7,124 bases of DNA from an uncultured Oscillospiraceae bacterium (GTDB taxonomy: Bacteria; Bacillota; Clostridia; Oscillospirales; Oscillospiraceae): the NCBI GenBank assembly GCA_934630555.1, contig CAKTXB010000102.1:1-7124 (forward strand), in the 5' to 3' direction. Each line of letters starts with the position of its first letter. Position 1 is the stretch's first letter. Position numbers and translations under genes: made by a program. The notes below the pieces were generated by a model. It made no database searches. It saw only the letters and a program-made list of their open reading frames with translations, and was not told the origin of the DNA. Below, in pieces: positions 1 to 5,952 of the stretch.

Positions 1-1155
1 GCCGCCTCCACCGGCGGCCAGATCATGCCGCCCATCATGGGTGCAGCGGCATTCCTTATGGCCGAGTATATGGACATTCCCTATGCGCAGGTCGCCGTCA
101 AGGCCATTCTGCCCGCTGTCCTGTATTTTACCGGTATCTTCATGGCCGTCCATCTGGAAGCGAAAAAGCTTGGCCTCAAGGGTCTTTCCCGCGACGAGCT
201 GCCCAAGTGGAGCGCGCTGGGCCGTGACTGTTATCTGCTCCTGCCGCTCATTCTGCTCGTCTGGCTCGTATCCTCGGGTGCAAAAACCATGTCGCACTCC
301 GCAGCCTATTCCATTCTGGCTGCCATCGCCGTTGGCGCTGTCAATTTCTATCTCACACGCCGCCGCGGCAAAGACGGCGCGCAGCCGCAGGCTGCGGGCG
401 CAGCTGCCGCCGGTGCTGCAAAAGACACCGCGTGCTCCTGTGTTGATGCGCTGGAAGCGGGCGCAAAAGGCGCCATCACCGTGGCTGTTGCCTGTGCCAT
501 GGCTGGTATGATCGCCGGCTGCATCACCGTCACCGGTCTTGCTTCCATCCTTATCAACGCCATCGTACAGCTTGCTGGCAATGCGCACATCATTGGTCTG
601 GTGCTCACCATGGTCTGCTGCATCATTCTCGGCATGGGCGTGCCCACGACTGCAAACTACTGCATCATGGCCTCCACCTGCGCCCCCATCCTCATTCAGA
701 TGGGCTACAGCGTTGTGGCTGCGCACTTCTTTGTGTTCTACTTCGGCATTGTCGCGGACATCACACCGCCTGTCGCGCTGGCGGCTTACGCTGGCTCGGC
801 CATTGCCAAATCGAACCCGATGAAAACCGGCATCAATGCCACAAAGCTCGCCATTGCAGCTTTCATCGTGCCGTACATCTTCGCCTACAGCCCTGCTATG
901 CTCTTTGTGAATGTCACCAGCGCCTGGACCGTCATTCAGATCTGTCTGTCCGCCCTGCTTGGCATTTTTGGCATCGCTGCCGCGCTCAATGGCTTCCTCA
1001 TGGCGCCGCTGCACTGGCTTGAGCGCATCGTGCTCACCGCCGGCGGCCTGACGCTGATGATCCCTGGCCTCGTGTCCGACCTCATCGGCCTCGTGCTCAT
1101 CGCCGCCATCTTCGGGGTGCAGTATCTGCGCAAAAAGAAACAGCTGGCACAGTAA
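1..1155 (+). CDS. TRAP transporter fused permease (DctM-like large subunit region), 5' end outside window
   Basis: This is the C-terminal 384 residues of an inner-membrane permease of the tripartite ATP-independent periplasmic (TRAP) family, probably the fused 4TM/12TM type. These proteins import organic acids or related solutes by cation symport, with an extracytoplasmic binding protein. The frame is open from base 1, so the start and perhaps 250-300 residues are missing. I see about nine hydrophobic segments, near visible residues 32-51, 77-93, 101-118, 157-180, 196-214, 238-254, 285-302, 308-332 and 339-375. The DctM-type signature GMGVPTTANY is at 211-220, followed by a GIVADITPPVALAAYAGSAI stretch. 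A hydrophilic Arg/Lys then Ala/Gly-rich linker lies at about 120-142. The protein ends in a basic RKKKQ tail. The substrate cannot be read from this part. A hairpin terminator starts a few bases after the stop. The fused type is inferred from the C-terminal half only. Confidence 0.9.
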   Translation, partial: AASTGGQIMPPIMGAAAFLMAEYMDIPYAQVAVKAILPAVLYFTGIFMAVHLEAKKLGLKGLSRDELPKWSALGRDCYLLLPLILLVWLVSSGAKTMSHSAAYSILAAIAVGAVNFYLTRRRGKDGAQPQAAGAAAAGAAKDTACSCVDALEAGAKGAITVAVACAMAGMIAGCITVTGLASILINAIVQLAGNAHIIGLVLTMVCCIILGMGVPTTANYCIMASTCAPILIQMGYSVVAAHFFVFYFGIVADITPPVALAAYAGSAIAKSNPMKTGINATKLAIAAFIVPYIFAYSPAMLFVNVTSAWTVIQICLSALLGIFGIAAALNGFLMAPLHWLERIVLTAGGLTLMIPGLVSDLIGLVLIAAIFGVQYLRKKKQLAQ

Positions 1156-1161
1156 ATACCA

Positions 1162-1199
1162 AAAAGCGCCCTGCTCCACAAATGGAGCAGGGCGCTTTT
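1162..1199. terminator. Bidirectional intrinsic terminator between convergent genes
   Basis: A perfect 13-bp stem (1166-1178 with 1183-1195, GCGCCCTGCTCCA) closes a 4-nt CAAA loop. It is flanked by an A run on the left (1161-1165) and TTTT on the right (1196-1199), so each strand shows a GC-rich hairpin followed by a U tract. It lies 6 nt after the TRAP permease stop and about 10 nt after the exonuclease stop on the other strand, so it probably ends both transcripts. Confidence 0.93.
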
Positions 1200-1208
1200 C
1201 TATGGAAC

Positions 1209-1886
1209 TCACACATGCGCATACAGCGCATACAATGGCAGCTCCGGGTCGTATTGCTGCGGCGCGTAGTGAATGGACCCGATACGCGGCCCGGATACGC
1301 CGTACTTGGGGTTAAAGCCAAACAGATTGCGGTACTGCATCAAATCATCCCGTTCGGCACGCATAGCTTCCAGAACCAGTAGCGCCGCCATGGCGTCGTC
1401 CACCGCGCGGTGCGAATTCTCCGCCGTCACGCCGTAGCTCTCAATGGCATTTTTCAGCTTGTGCGGATATGGCTTGCGGTCCTTATACACCGTCAGAATA
1501 TCCAGCATGCCCTTGTCTTTGAGGCTCTCTGCCATGCCAAGACGCGCCAGATAAAAATACAGGAACGTAAAGTCAAACTGCGCGTTAAATGCCGCCAGCA
1601 TCGTTCGCTCCGGCGCGATCAGCTGGCAGAAGCGCGACGCAGCCTGCAGCTTTTCCATGCCGCCCACCAGCATCTGCTCCGTAATGCCCGTCAGCTCCAC
1701 GATCTGCTGCGGCAGCCGCCGGCCGGGTGTCAAGCGGATGAGATCATCCATCTTCTCTTCTACACCGTTCGGGCCAAGCGCCACCGCCGCCAGCTCAATG
1801 ATCTCATCGCGTCGGCAGTCGATGCCTGTCGTTTCCGTATCCAACACCACCACGCGGTCATATTGTTCAAAAATAGAATTCAGCAT
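1209..1886 (-). CDS. DEDDh 3'-5' exonuclease, DNA polymerase III epsilon (DnaQ)-like
   Basis: This 225-residue cytoplasmic protein has the RNase T/DnaQ exonuclease fold, which removes nucleotides from 3' ends using two metal ions. ExoI is DTETTG (D16, E18), ExoII is AFNAQFDFTFL (N101, D105), and ExoIII-epsilon is HRAVDD (H159, D164), so all four acidic ligands and the general-base His are visible. The nuclease domain covers about residues 10-175. A tail of about 45 residues (181-225) follows, containing NLFGFNPKYGVSG and a Pro/Tyr-rich end. I recall similar tails in Clostridia homologues, but their role is unknown to me. The ATG start is chosen because AGGTGA, which includes the stop codon of the upstream amidohydrolase, lies just before it. 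The gene is probably translated by coupling from the same mRNA. It need not be the replicative epsilon subunit; a repair or RNA-processing nuclease is equally possible. Confidence 0.9.
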   Translation of the reverse strand: MLNSIFEQYDRVVVLDTETTGIDCRRDEIIELAAVALGPNGVEEKMDDLIRLTPGRRLPQQIVELTGITEQMLVGGMEKLQAASRFCQLIAPERTMLAAFNAQFDFTFLYFYLARLGMAESLKDKGMLDILTVYKDRKPYPHKLKNAIESYGVTAENSHRAVDDAMAALLVLEAMRAERDDLMQYRNLFGFNPKYGVSGPRIGSIHYAPQQYDPELPLYALYAHV

Positions 1887-1895
1887 ATGTCACCT
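1887..1895 (-). promoter_or_regulatory. Ribosome binding site overlapping the upstream stop codon (exonuclease gene)
   Basis: Read on the minus strand, the sequence is AGG TGA CAT ATG. The Shine-Dalgarno-like AGGTGA (1890-1895) contains the TGA stop of the amidohydrolase and sits only 3-4 nt before the ATG at 1886, which is short. This favours termination-reinitiation by the same ribosome. Confidence 0.6.
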
Positions 1896-3479
1896 GCGCA
1901 GAACGCTGCCCGCGCACTCCTTCGTAAATTTTCCCGCCGCAATGGCAGCGTGCCCGGCCACGAACACATAATCCATGCCCACCGCCTCCTGCGCTGGGTT
2001 TGTATAGGTGCCGCACTCGTGGATGTTCTGCGGTGCAAACACGTTCAAATCTGCATCCGAGCCCACGCGCAGCATGCCTTTTCCCTCCAACCGCAGCCGG
2101 CTTGCCGGCAGCGACGTCACCTTCCGTACCGCATCTTCCATGGTCAGCAGGTGTTTCTGGTTTACATAAATCTCAAACAACCGTGCCACTGATCCGTACA
2201 CCCGCGGGTGCAGCAGCCCTGTATCCGGATAGGTGCTGTCCGAGATCATGCTGCAATACGGTGTTTTCAGAACACGCTCCAGATCCTCCGTACCCGCGAT
2301 CTCATCGATCATAGAGGGCGTGCAGTTCTCATCCGCCAGCAGGTCGAATACCAGATCAAACGGGTCCTTGTCCATCTCCCTCGCTGCCTGCGCCACGCTC
2401 TTGCCCACAAAACGGGCATTTTCCGGCCTTGTGACGCTCGTCACGTACACATTCTCCCAGCCGCACAGCAGCGAAATATTCTCAAAATCCGAATCCTGTT
2501 CCATCCGCTGCCGCAGCTGCGCGCGATAGGCCGGGTCGCGCAGGGCTTTTGTCAGCTGTGTCACGCCGCCATTCTGGCACTCCGGCGGCAGGACATGGAT
2601 AAGCTGTGTTGAGCCGCGCGTATAGGGGTACGCGTCACACGCCACGTCCTGCCCCTCCGCGCGCGCTTCGTCCAGAAGCCGCAGCATTTCCGGAATGCGC
2701 GCGTTCCAGTTTTGCTTTCCGATGGCCTTGAGATGGCTTATCTCCAAAGAAATGCGCAGCGTGCGTGCAACTGTGAGCATTTCGCGCAGCGTCTGCGTCA
2801 CGCCGTCGCCCTCCTGCCGCATATGCACTGTCACCGGCACGTTGGTGCCTTCCAGCGGCCGCAGTGCCTCGACCAGTTCCTGCGTCGTATAAAAACACTC
2901 CGGCGCATATCCAAGCCCCAATGATACGCCCAGTGCCCCGGCTTCCAGCGACTGCTCCAGCTGTCCATGCAGCGCGCGCAGCTGCTCTTTGTCCAGACTT
3001 CCCGCCGCAAAACCGGCCACGCACGCACGCAGCGTGCCGCCGCCAACGAGCATTCCAACATGCAGCGGCAGCGGCGTTTTATCCAACGTTTGCAGATACG
3101 TTTCCATGCTTCGCGCGCAGTCTGCCTTGGCCAGCGCGCCGGTCACCGGCGCGAGATAGCGCAAGATCTCTTCCGAATGCAGCGCCCCGCATGGAGCGGC
3201 CGACAATCCGCAGTTGCCGTTTATGATCGTCGTCAATCCCTGCCGCAGCTCTGCCCGGCCAAAGCCCGGGCGAAACACCGCTGCATCTGCGTGCCGGTGA
3301 ATATCCAGAAAACCGGGGGTGACGACCTTGCCCGCTGCATCCACGCGCATCCGCGCCGCAGCATCTGGGAAGTGCCCGATCCCCATGATCTTTCCATTCT
3401 CCACAGCCACATCGGCAGCAAAGCCTGCCCGCCCCGTGCCGTCGAGGACCATGCCGTTCTGAATCAGAACATCCAGCAT
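1890..3479 (-). CDS. N-acyl-D-amino-acid deacylase-like amidohydrolase (D-aminoacylase family)
   Basis: This 529-residue metal-dependent hydrolase belongs to the amidohydrolase superfamily. The best-known members of its subfamily release D-amino acids from N-acyl-D-amino acids. The N-terminal beta-sandwich (LIQNGMVLDGTG, residues 5-16) leads to PGFLDIHRHAD (55-65, HxH at H61/H63). Other likely metal or active-site positions are the GNCG Cys (C90), H219 in TVHM, H249/K251 in ISHLKAIGK and D414 in MISDS. HPRVYG (424-429) and the C-terminal GSDADLNVF segment (473-481) also fit the family. The assignment of ligands follows the known D-aminoacylase pattern (Cys, two His, HxH, Asp). There is no signal peptide, so it is probably cytoplasmic. 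The ATG has GAGG 8 nt upstream. It is the first gene of a two-gene transcript with the exonuclease. The acyl and amino-acid specificity cannot be told from sequence; a related N-acyl-D-Glu/Asp deacylase or another amidohydrolase is possible. Confidence 0.88.
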   Translation of the reverse strand: MLDVLIQNGMVLDGTGRAGFAADVAVENGKIMGIGHFPDAAARMRVDAAGKVVTPGFLDIHRHADAAVFRPGFGRAELRQGLTTIINGNCGLSAAPCGALHSEEILRYLAPVTGALAKADCARSMETYLQTLDKTPLPLHVGMLVGGGTLRACVAGFAAGSLDKEQLRALHGQLEQSLEAGALGVSLGLGYAPECFYTTQELVEALRPLEGTNVPVTVHMRQEGDGVTQTLREMLTVARTLRISLEISHLKAIGKQNWNARIPEMLRLLDEARAEGQDVACDAYPYTRGSTQLIHVLPPECQNGGVTQLTKALRDPAYRAQLRQRMEQDSDFENISLLCGWENVYVTSVTRPENARFVGKSVAQAAREMDKDPFDLVFDLLADENCTPSMIDEIAGTEDLERVLKTPYCSMISDSTYPDTGLLHPRVYGSVARLFEIYVNQKHLLTMEDAVRKVTSLPASRLRLEGKGMLRVGSDADLNVFAPQNIHECGTYTNPAQEAVGMDYVFVAGHAAIAAGKFTKECAGSVLRR

Positions 3480-3487
3480 TCAAATCG

Positions 3488-3491
3488 CCTC
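3488..3491 (-). promoter_or_regulatory. Ribosome binding site of the amidohydrolase gene
   Basis: GAGG on the minus strand lies 8 nt before the ATG at 3479 and supports this start. No other in-frame ATG near the N-terminus has a comparable site. Confidence 0.7.
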
Positions 3492-3501
3492 ATTTCTGTT
3501 G

Positions 3502-3531
3502 GCAATTTTACACGCTTTTTCCGCAAATTGC
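3502..3531. repeat. 7-bp inverted repeat spanning the promoter (possible operator)
   Basis: GCAATTT at 3502-3508 and its exact complement AAATTGC at 3525-3531 are separated by 16 nt. One arm overlaps the -10 box and the other the -35 box of the promoter. The arm centres are 23 nt apart, about two helical turns, which would suit a dimeric or tetrameric repressor. Seven-bp arms can arise by chance in AT-rich sequence, so the operator role is inference. Confidence 0.4.
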
Positions 3532-3533
3532 AA
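3505..3533 (-). promoter_or_regulatory. Sigma-A-type promoter for the amidohydrolase-exonuclease pair
   Basis: On the minus strand a -35 box TTGCAA (3533-3528) and a -10 box TAAAAT (3510-3505) are separated by exactly 17 nt (3527-3511). The -35 matches the TTGACA consensus at four of six bases and the -10 matches TATAAT at five of six. Transcription would start near 3498, leaving a leader of about 18 nt that holds the GAGG site. The box lies just downstream of the glgP terminator, as expected for an independent unit. Confidence 0.72.
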
Positions 3534-3560
3534 CCGTCATCCTTCCTTTGCGCAGAACAT

Positions 3561-3592
3561 AAAAAGAGCAGGCCGCAGGGCCCGCTCTTTTT
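3561..3592 (-). terminator. Intrinsic terminator after glgP
   Basis: AAAAAGAGC (3561-3569) pairs with GCTCTTTTT (3584-3592). An inner GGCC/GGCC helix (3571-3574 with 3579-3582) sits around a GCAG loop, with one A/C mismatch between the two helices. On the minus strand the hairpin begins 5 nt after the glgP stop and ends in a five-base U run. The symmetric A and T runs mean it could also work on the plus strand, but no plus-strand gene is seen here. Confidence 0.88.
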
Positions 3593-3597
3593 AGCTA

Positions 3598-5919
3598 TCA
3601 TATATTCCAGATTTCCTGTGCATACGCCCGGATGGTGCGGTCCGACGAGAAGTAGCCCGCCGCCGCAATATTTTCCAGCGCTTTGCGCCCAAACGCCGCA
3701 CGGTCGCGGTAATCCCGGTTCGCGCGCAGCCGCGCGTCGCGATAGCTTGCAAAATCGTACAGCACAAAGTATGGGTCGGGCGCGTGCCAGCTTGCGCCGT
3801 CCAGCAGCGCCGTGTAAAGCTCCTTCAGGCCATCGTCCGTTTCCACCGTGCCGTCCACAAGCGTATCCACCGCCCGGCGCAGCCGCGCGTCGGCTTCATA
3901 GAGCTTGCGGGGGTCATATGTCTTACGGATGCCGTTCAGCTCCTCCACCGTGCCGCCGAAAATATAGTTGTTCTCCTGCCCTGCGCGCTGGACGATCTCG
4001 ATGTTCGCGCCGTCCATCGTGCCAAGCGTCACTGCACCGTTCAGCATGAGCTTCATGTTGCCCGTACCGGAGGCTTCCGTGCCGGCCGGTGAGATCTGCT
4101 CCGAAATATCCGCTGCCGGGATGATATGCTCGGCATACGAGCAGTTGTAGTTCTGCACGAACACGACCTTCATACGGTCAGAAACCGCCATGTCAGCGTT
4201 TATGAGTGCCGCAACGCGGTTGATATACCGAATAATGGACTTCGCACGCGCATAGCCCGGCGCAGCCTTTGCACCAAACAGGAACACCGTCGGCATAAAG
4301 TCTGTCAGGCTGCCATCCCGGATGGACAGATACAGGTCCATGATCGACAGCGCATTCATCAGCTGCCGCTTATACTCATGCAGCCGTTTGACCTGGACGT
4401 CAAAAATAAATGTCGGGTCCAGCTGCACGCCCTCCTGCTTTGCGATCACGGCGCACAGCTGCCGCTTCTTTTCCTGCTTGATGGCATGGAACTCGTCAAT
4501 GCACAATGTGTCAATTTTCCCATGCAGCGCGTCCAGCCGGTCAAGGTCCGTCAAATATCCGCCGCCAATGCGGGCGTCCAGCATTCCGCACAGCTCCGGG
4601 TTGCAAAGCCCCAGCCAGCGCCGCGGCGTAATGCCGTTCGTCTTGTTCTGGAACCGTTCGGGATACACCGCGTACCAGTCACGGAACAGGTCGTCCTTCA
4701 AGATCTGCGAGTGGATCTTTGCCACGCCGTTCACCGCGTGCGACACATAGATGCAAAGATCCGCCATATGCGCCTGCCCATCGCGAATGACCGCCAGCCC
4801 CGCATGCGGCAGTTCACGCTTCAGCTTCGCGTCAATTCGCTCCAGCACGTCGCAAAGGGCCGGCACGACCGAGCGCAGGAGCTCCATATCCCACTTTTCC
4901 AGCGCCTCGGCCATGACTGTGTGGTTCGTGTACGAGAACACACGCGCCGCAATGGAAAACGCCGTATCAAAGTTCATCCCCTCGTTTTCCAGCAGTCGGA
5001 TCAGCTCTGGGATAGACATGGCCGGGTGCGTATCATTCAGCTGCACCGCCGCATATTCCGGCAGACGGTACAGATCGTTTCCATGCACACGCCGGTACGA
5101 CCGCAGAATATCCTGCAAGGACGCGCTGGAAAGCACATACTGCTGCCGGATGCGCAGGCGCTTACCGTCTGGCGTGGAGTCGTTCGGATACAGCACACGC
5201 GTAATATCCTCTGCACGATTCTTCTCGCCCACGGCCAGGTCATATTCCTGGTCGTTGAATGTCTGAAAGTCCAGTTCCTGCACGGCCTCGCACTGCCACA
5301 AGCGCAGCGTGCCCACAGTGCTCGTGCCATAGCCCACAACAGGCATATCATACGGCACAGCCGTTACCGTTTCATCTGCAAACTCGACCGGCACAGCCAG
5401 CTCCGTCCGCCGGAGGCTCCACGGGTCACCGTAGCGCGTCCAGTCGTCTGCCAGTTCCACCTGCGCGCCGTCCTCAAAGCGCTGCTTGAACAGGCCAAAA
5501 CGATACCGCAGGCCATAGCCCATCAGCGGCAGGTCGCACGTGGCCGCGCTGTCCAGAAAGCACGCTGCCAAACGGCCAAGACCACCGTTGCCAAGCGCCG
5601 CATCCTCCACCTCTTCCAGACATGCCAGCTCCACGCCCTTTTCATGGAATGCGTCGCGCACCTGGGCAAGGATGCCCATGTTCAGCAGATTGCTGAATAC
5701 CAGCCGCCCGATGAGATATTCGGCGGAAAAATAATAGGCCTGCCGCCCCTGTGCCTGCTTTGCGCGGGTATTGGCCCAGCGTTCGCCGAGCTGTTCCATG
5801 AGCGCGTCTGCCAGACATTCGTGCAGCCTCTGCGGCGTGGTCTCCTGCATGGTTTCATCGTGCCGCAGGCGCAGATAGCGCTCCGTCTGCGCAATGATCT
5901 TGTTTACATCGTAGTTCAA
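3598..5919 (-). CDS. glgP: Glycogen/maltodextrin phosphorylase
   Basis: This 773-residue cytoplasmic GT35 enzyme uses phosphate to release glucose-1-phosphate from the non-reducing ends of alpha-1,4-glucans. Family landmarks are in order: FSAEYLIGR (64-72), the glycine loop LGNGGLGRLAACFLDS (109-124), MGYGLRYRFGLFKQRF (133-148), QLNDTHPAMSIPEL (293-306), SHAVNGVAKIHS (393-404), KTNGITPRRWL (426-436), KRLHEYKRQ (511-519) and TEASGTGNMK (614-623), where K623 is the expected pyridoxal-phosphate lysine. The length is slightly below the usual bacterial 790-830, with no visible break. The start codon is TTG: no in-frame ATG lies between the malQ stop and M24, and AGGAGG sits 7 nt upstream of the TTG. 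It follows malQ by 33 nt and ends at a terminator. Whether it prefers glycogen (GlgP) or maltodextrin (MalP) cannot be decided here; pairing with malQ fits either. Confidence 0.95.
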   Translation of the reverse strand: MNYDVNKIIAQTERYLRLRHDETMQETTPQRLHECLADALMEQLGERWANTRAKQAQGRQAYYFSAEYLIGRLVFSNLLNMGILAQVRDAFHEKGVELACLEEVEDAALGNGGLGRLAACFLDSAATCDLPLMGYGLRYRFGLFKQRFEDGAQVELADDWTRYGDPWSLRRTELAVPVEFADETVTAVPYDMPVVGYGTSTVGTLRLWQCEAVQELDFQTFNDQEYDLAVGEKNRAEDITRVLYPNDSTPDGKRLRIRQQYVLSSASLQDILRSYRRVHGNDLYRLPEYAAVQLNDTHPAMSIPELIRLLENEGMNFDTAFSIAARVFSYTNHTVMAEALEKWDMELLRSVVPALCDVLERIDAKLKRELPHAGLAVIRDGQAHMADLCIYVSHAVNGVAKIHSQILKDDLFRDWYAVYPERFQNKTNGITPRRWLGLCNPELCGMLDARIGGGYLTDLDRLDALHGKIDTLCIDEFHAIKQEKKRQLCAVIAKQEGVQLDPTFIFDVQVKRLHEYKRQLMNALSIMDLYLSIRDGSLTDFMPTVFLFGAKAAPGYARAKSIIRYINRVAALINADMAVSDRMKVVFVQNYNCSYAEHIIPAADISEQISPAGTEASGTGNMKLMLNGAVTLGTMDGANIEIVQRAGQENNYIFGGTVEELNGIRKTYDPRKLYEADARLRRAVDTLVDGTVETDDGLKELYTALLDGASWHAPDPYFVLYDFASYRDARLRANRDYRDRAAFGRKALENIAAAGYFSSDRTIRAYAQEIWNI

Positions 5920-5926
5920 ATCAGTT

Positions 5927-5932
5927 CCTCCT
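5927..5932 (-). promoter_or_regulatory. Strong ribosome binding site fixing the TTG start of glgP
   Basis: A full AGGAGG on the minus strand lies 7 nt before TTG at 5919-5917. This ideal spacing decides the start in favour of the unusual TTG codon. It sits in the 33-nt gap after the malQ stop, which otherwise holds nothing recognisable, so glgP is probably read from the malQ transcript. Confidence 0.8.
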
Positions 5933-5952
5933 GAAATATGCGTGGGATCGGT

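Noticed and set aside
1410..2192. A 260-codon plus-strand open frame across the exonuclease and amidohydrolase genes.
   Set aside because: It has the same register with both minus-strand genes and the same cause: rare TTA, CTA and TCA codons. It crosses two well-supported genes and its composition is unlike a real protein.
3135..3153. A 19-bp interrupted palindrome (9-bp arms CGCGCCGGT/ACCGGCGCG around one base).
   Set aside because: It lies inside the amidohydrolase coding region, encodes ordinary residues in PVTGALA, has no U tract, and such GC-rich symmetry arises easily here. No role supported.
3480..3597. A riboswitch or small RNA gene in the gap between glgP and the amidohydrolase.
   Set aside because: The gap is 118 nt and is explained by a terminator, a promoter and a leader of about 18 nt, which is too short for a known riboswitch.
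2967..4049. A 360-codon plus-strand open frame running from the amidohydrolase into glgP.
   Set aside because: It passes through the minus-strand promoter and terminator, overlaps two conserved genes, and its Arg/Pro/His/Ala-rich product shows no domain.
4126..5934. A 602-codon open frame on the plus strand, antisense to glgP.
   Set aside because: It is in codon-for-codon register with glgP, so antisense stops would need sense codons TTA, CTA or TCA, which are rare in this GC-rich codon usage. The predicted protein is rich in Arg, His and Gln, has no recognisable domain, and glgP is conserved along the whole length.
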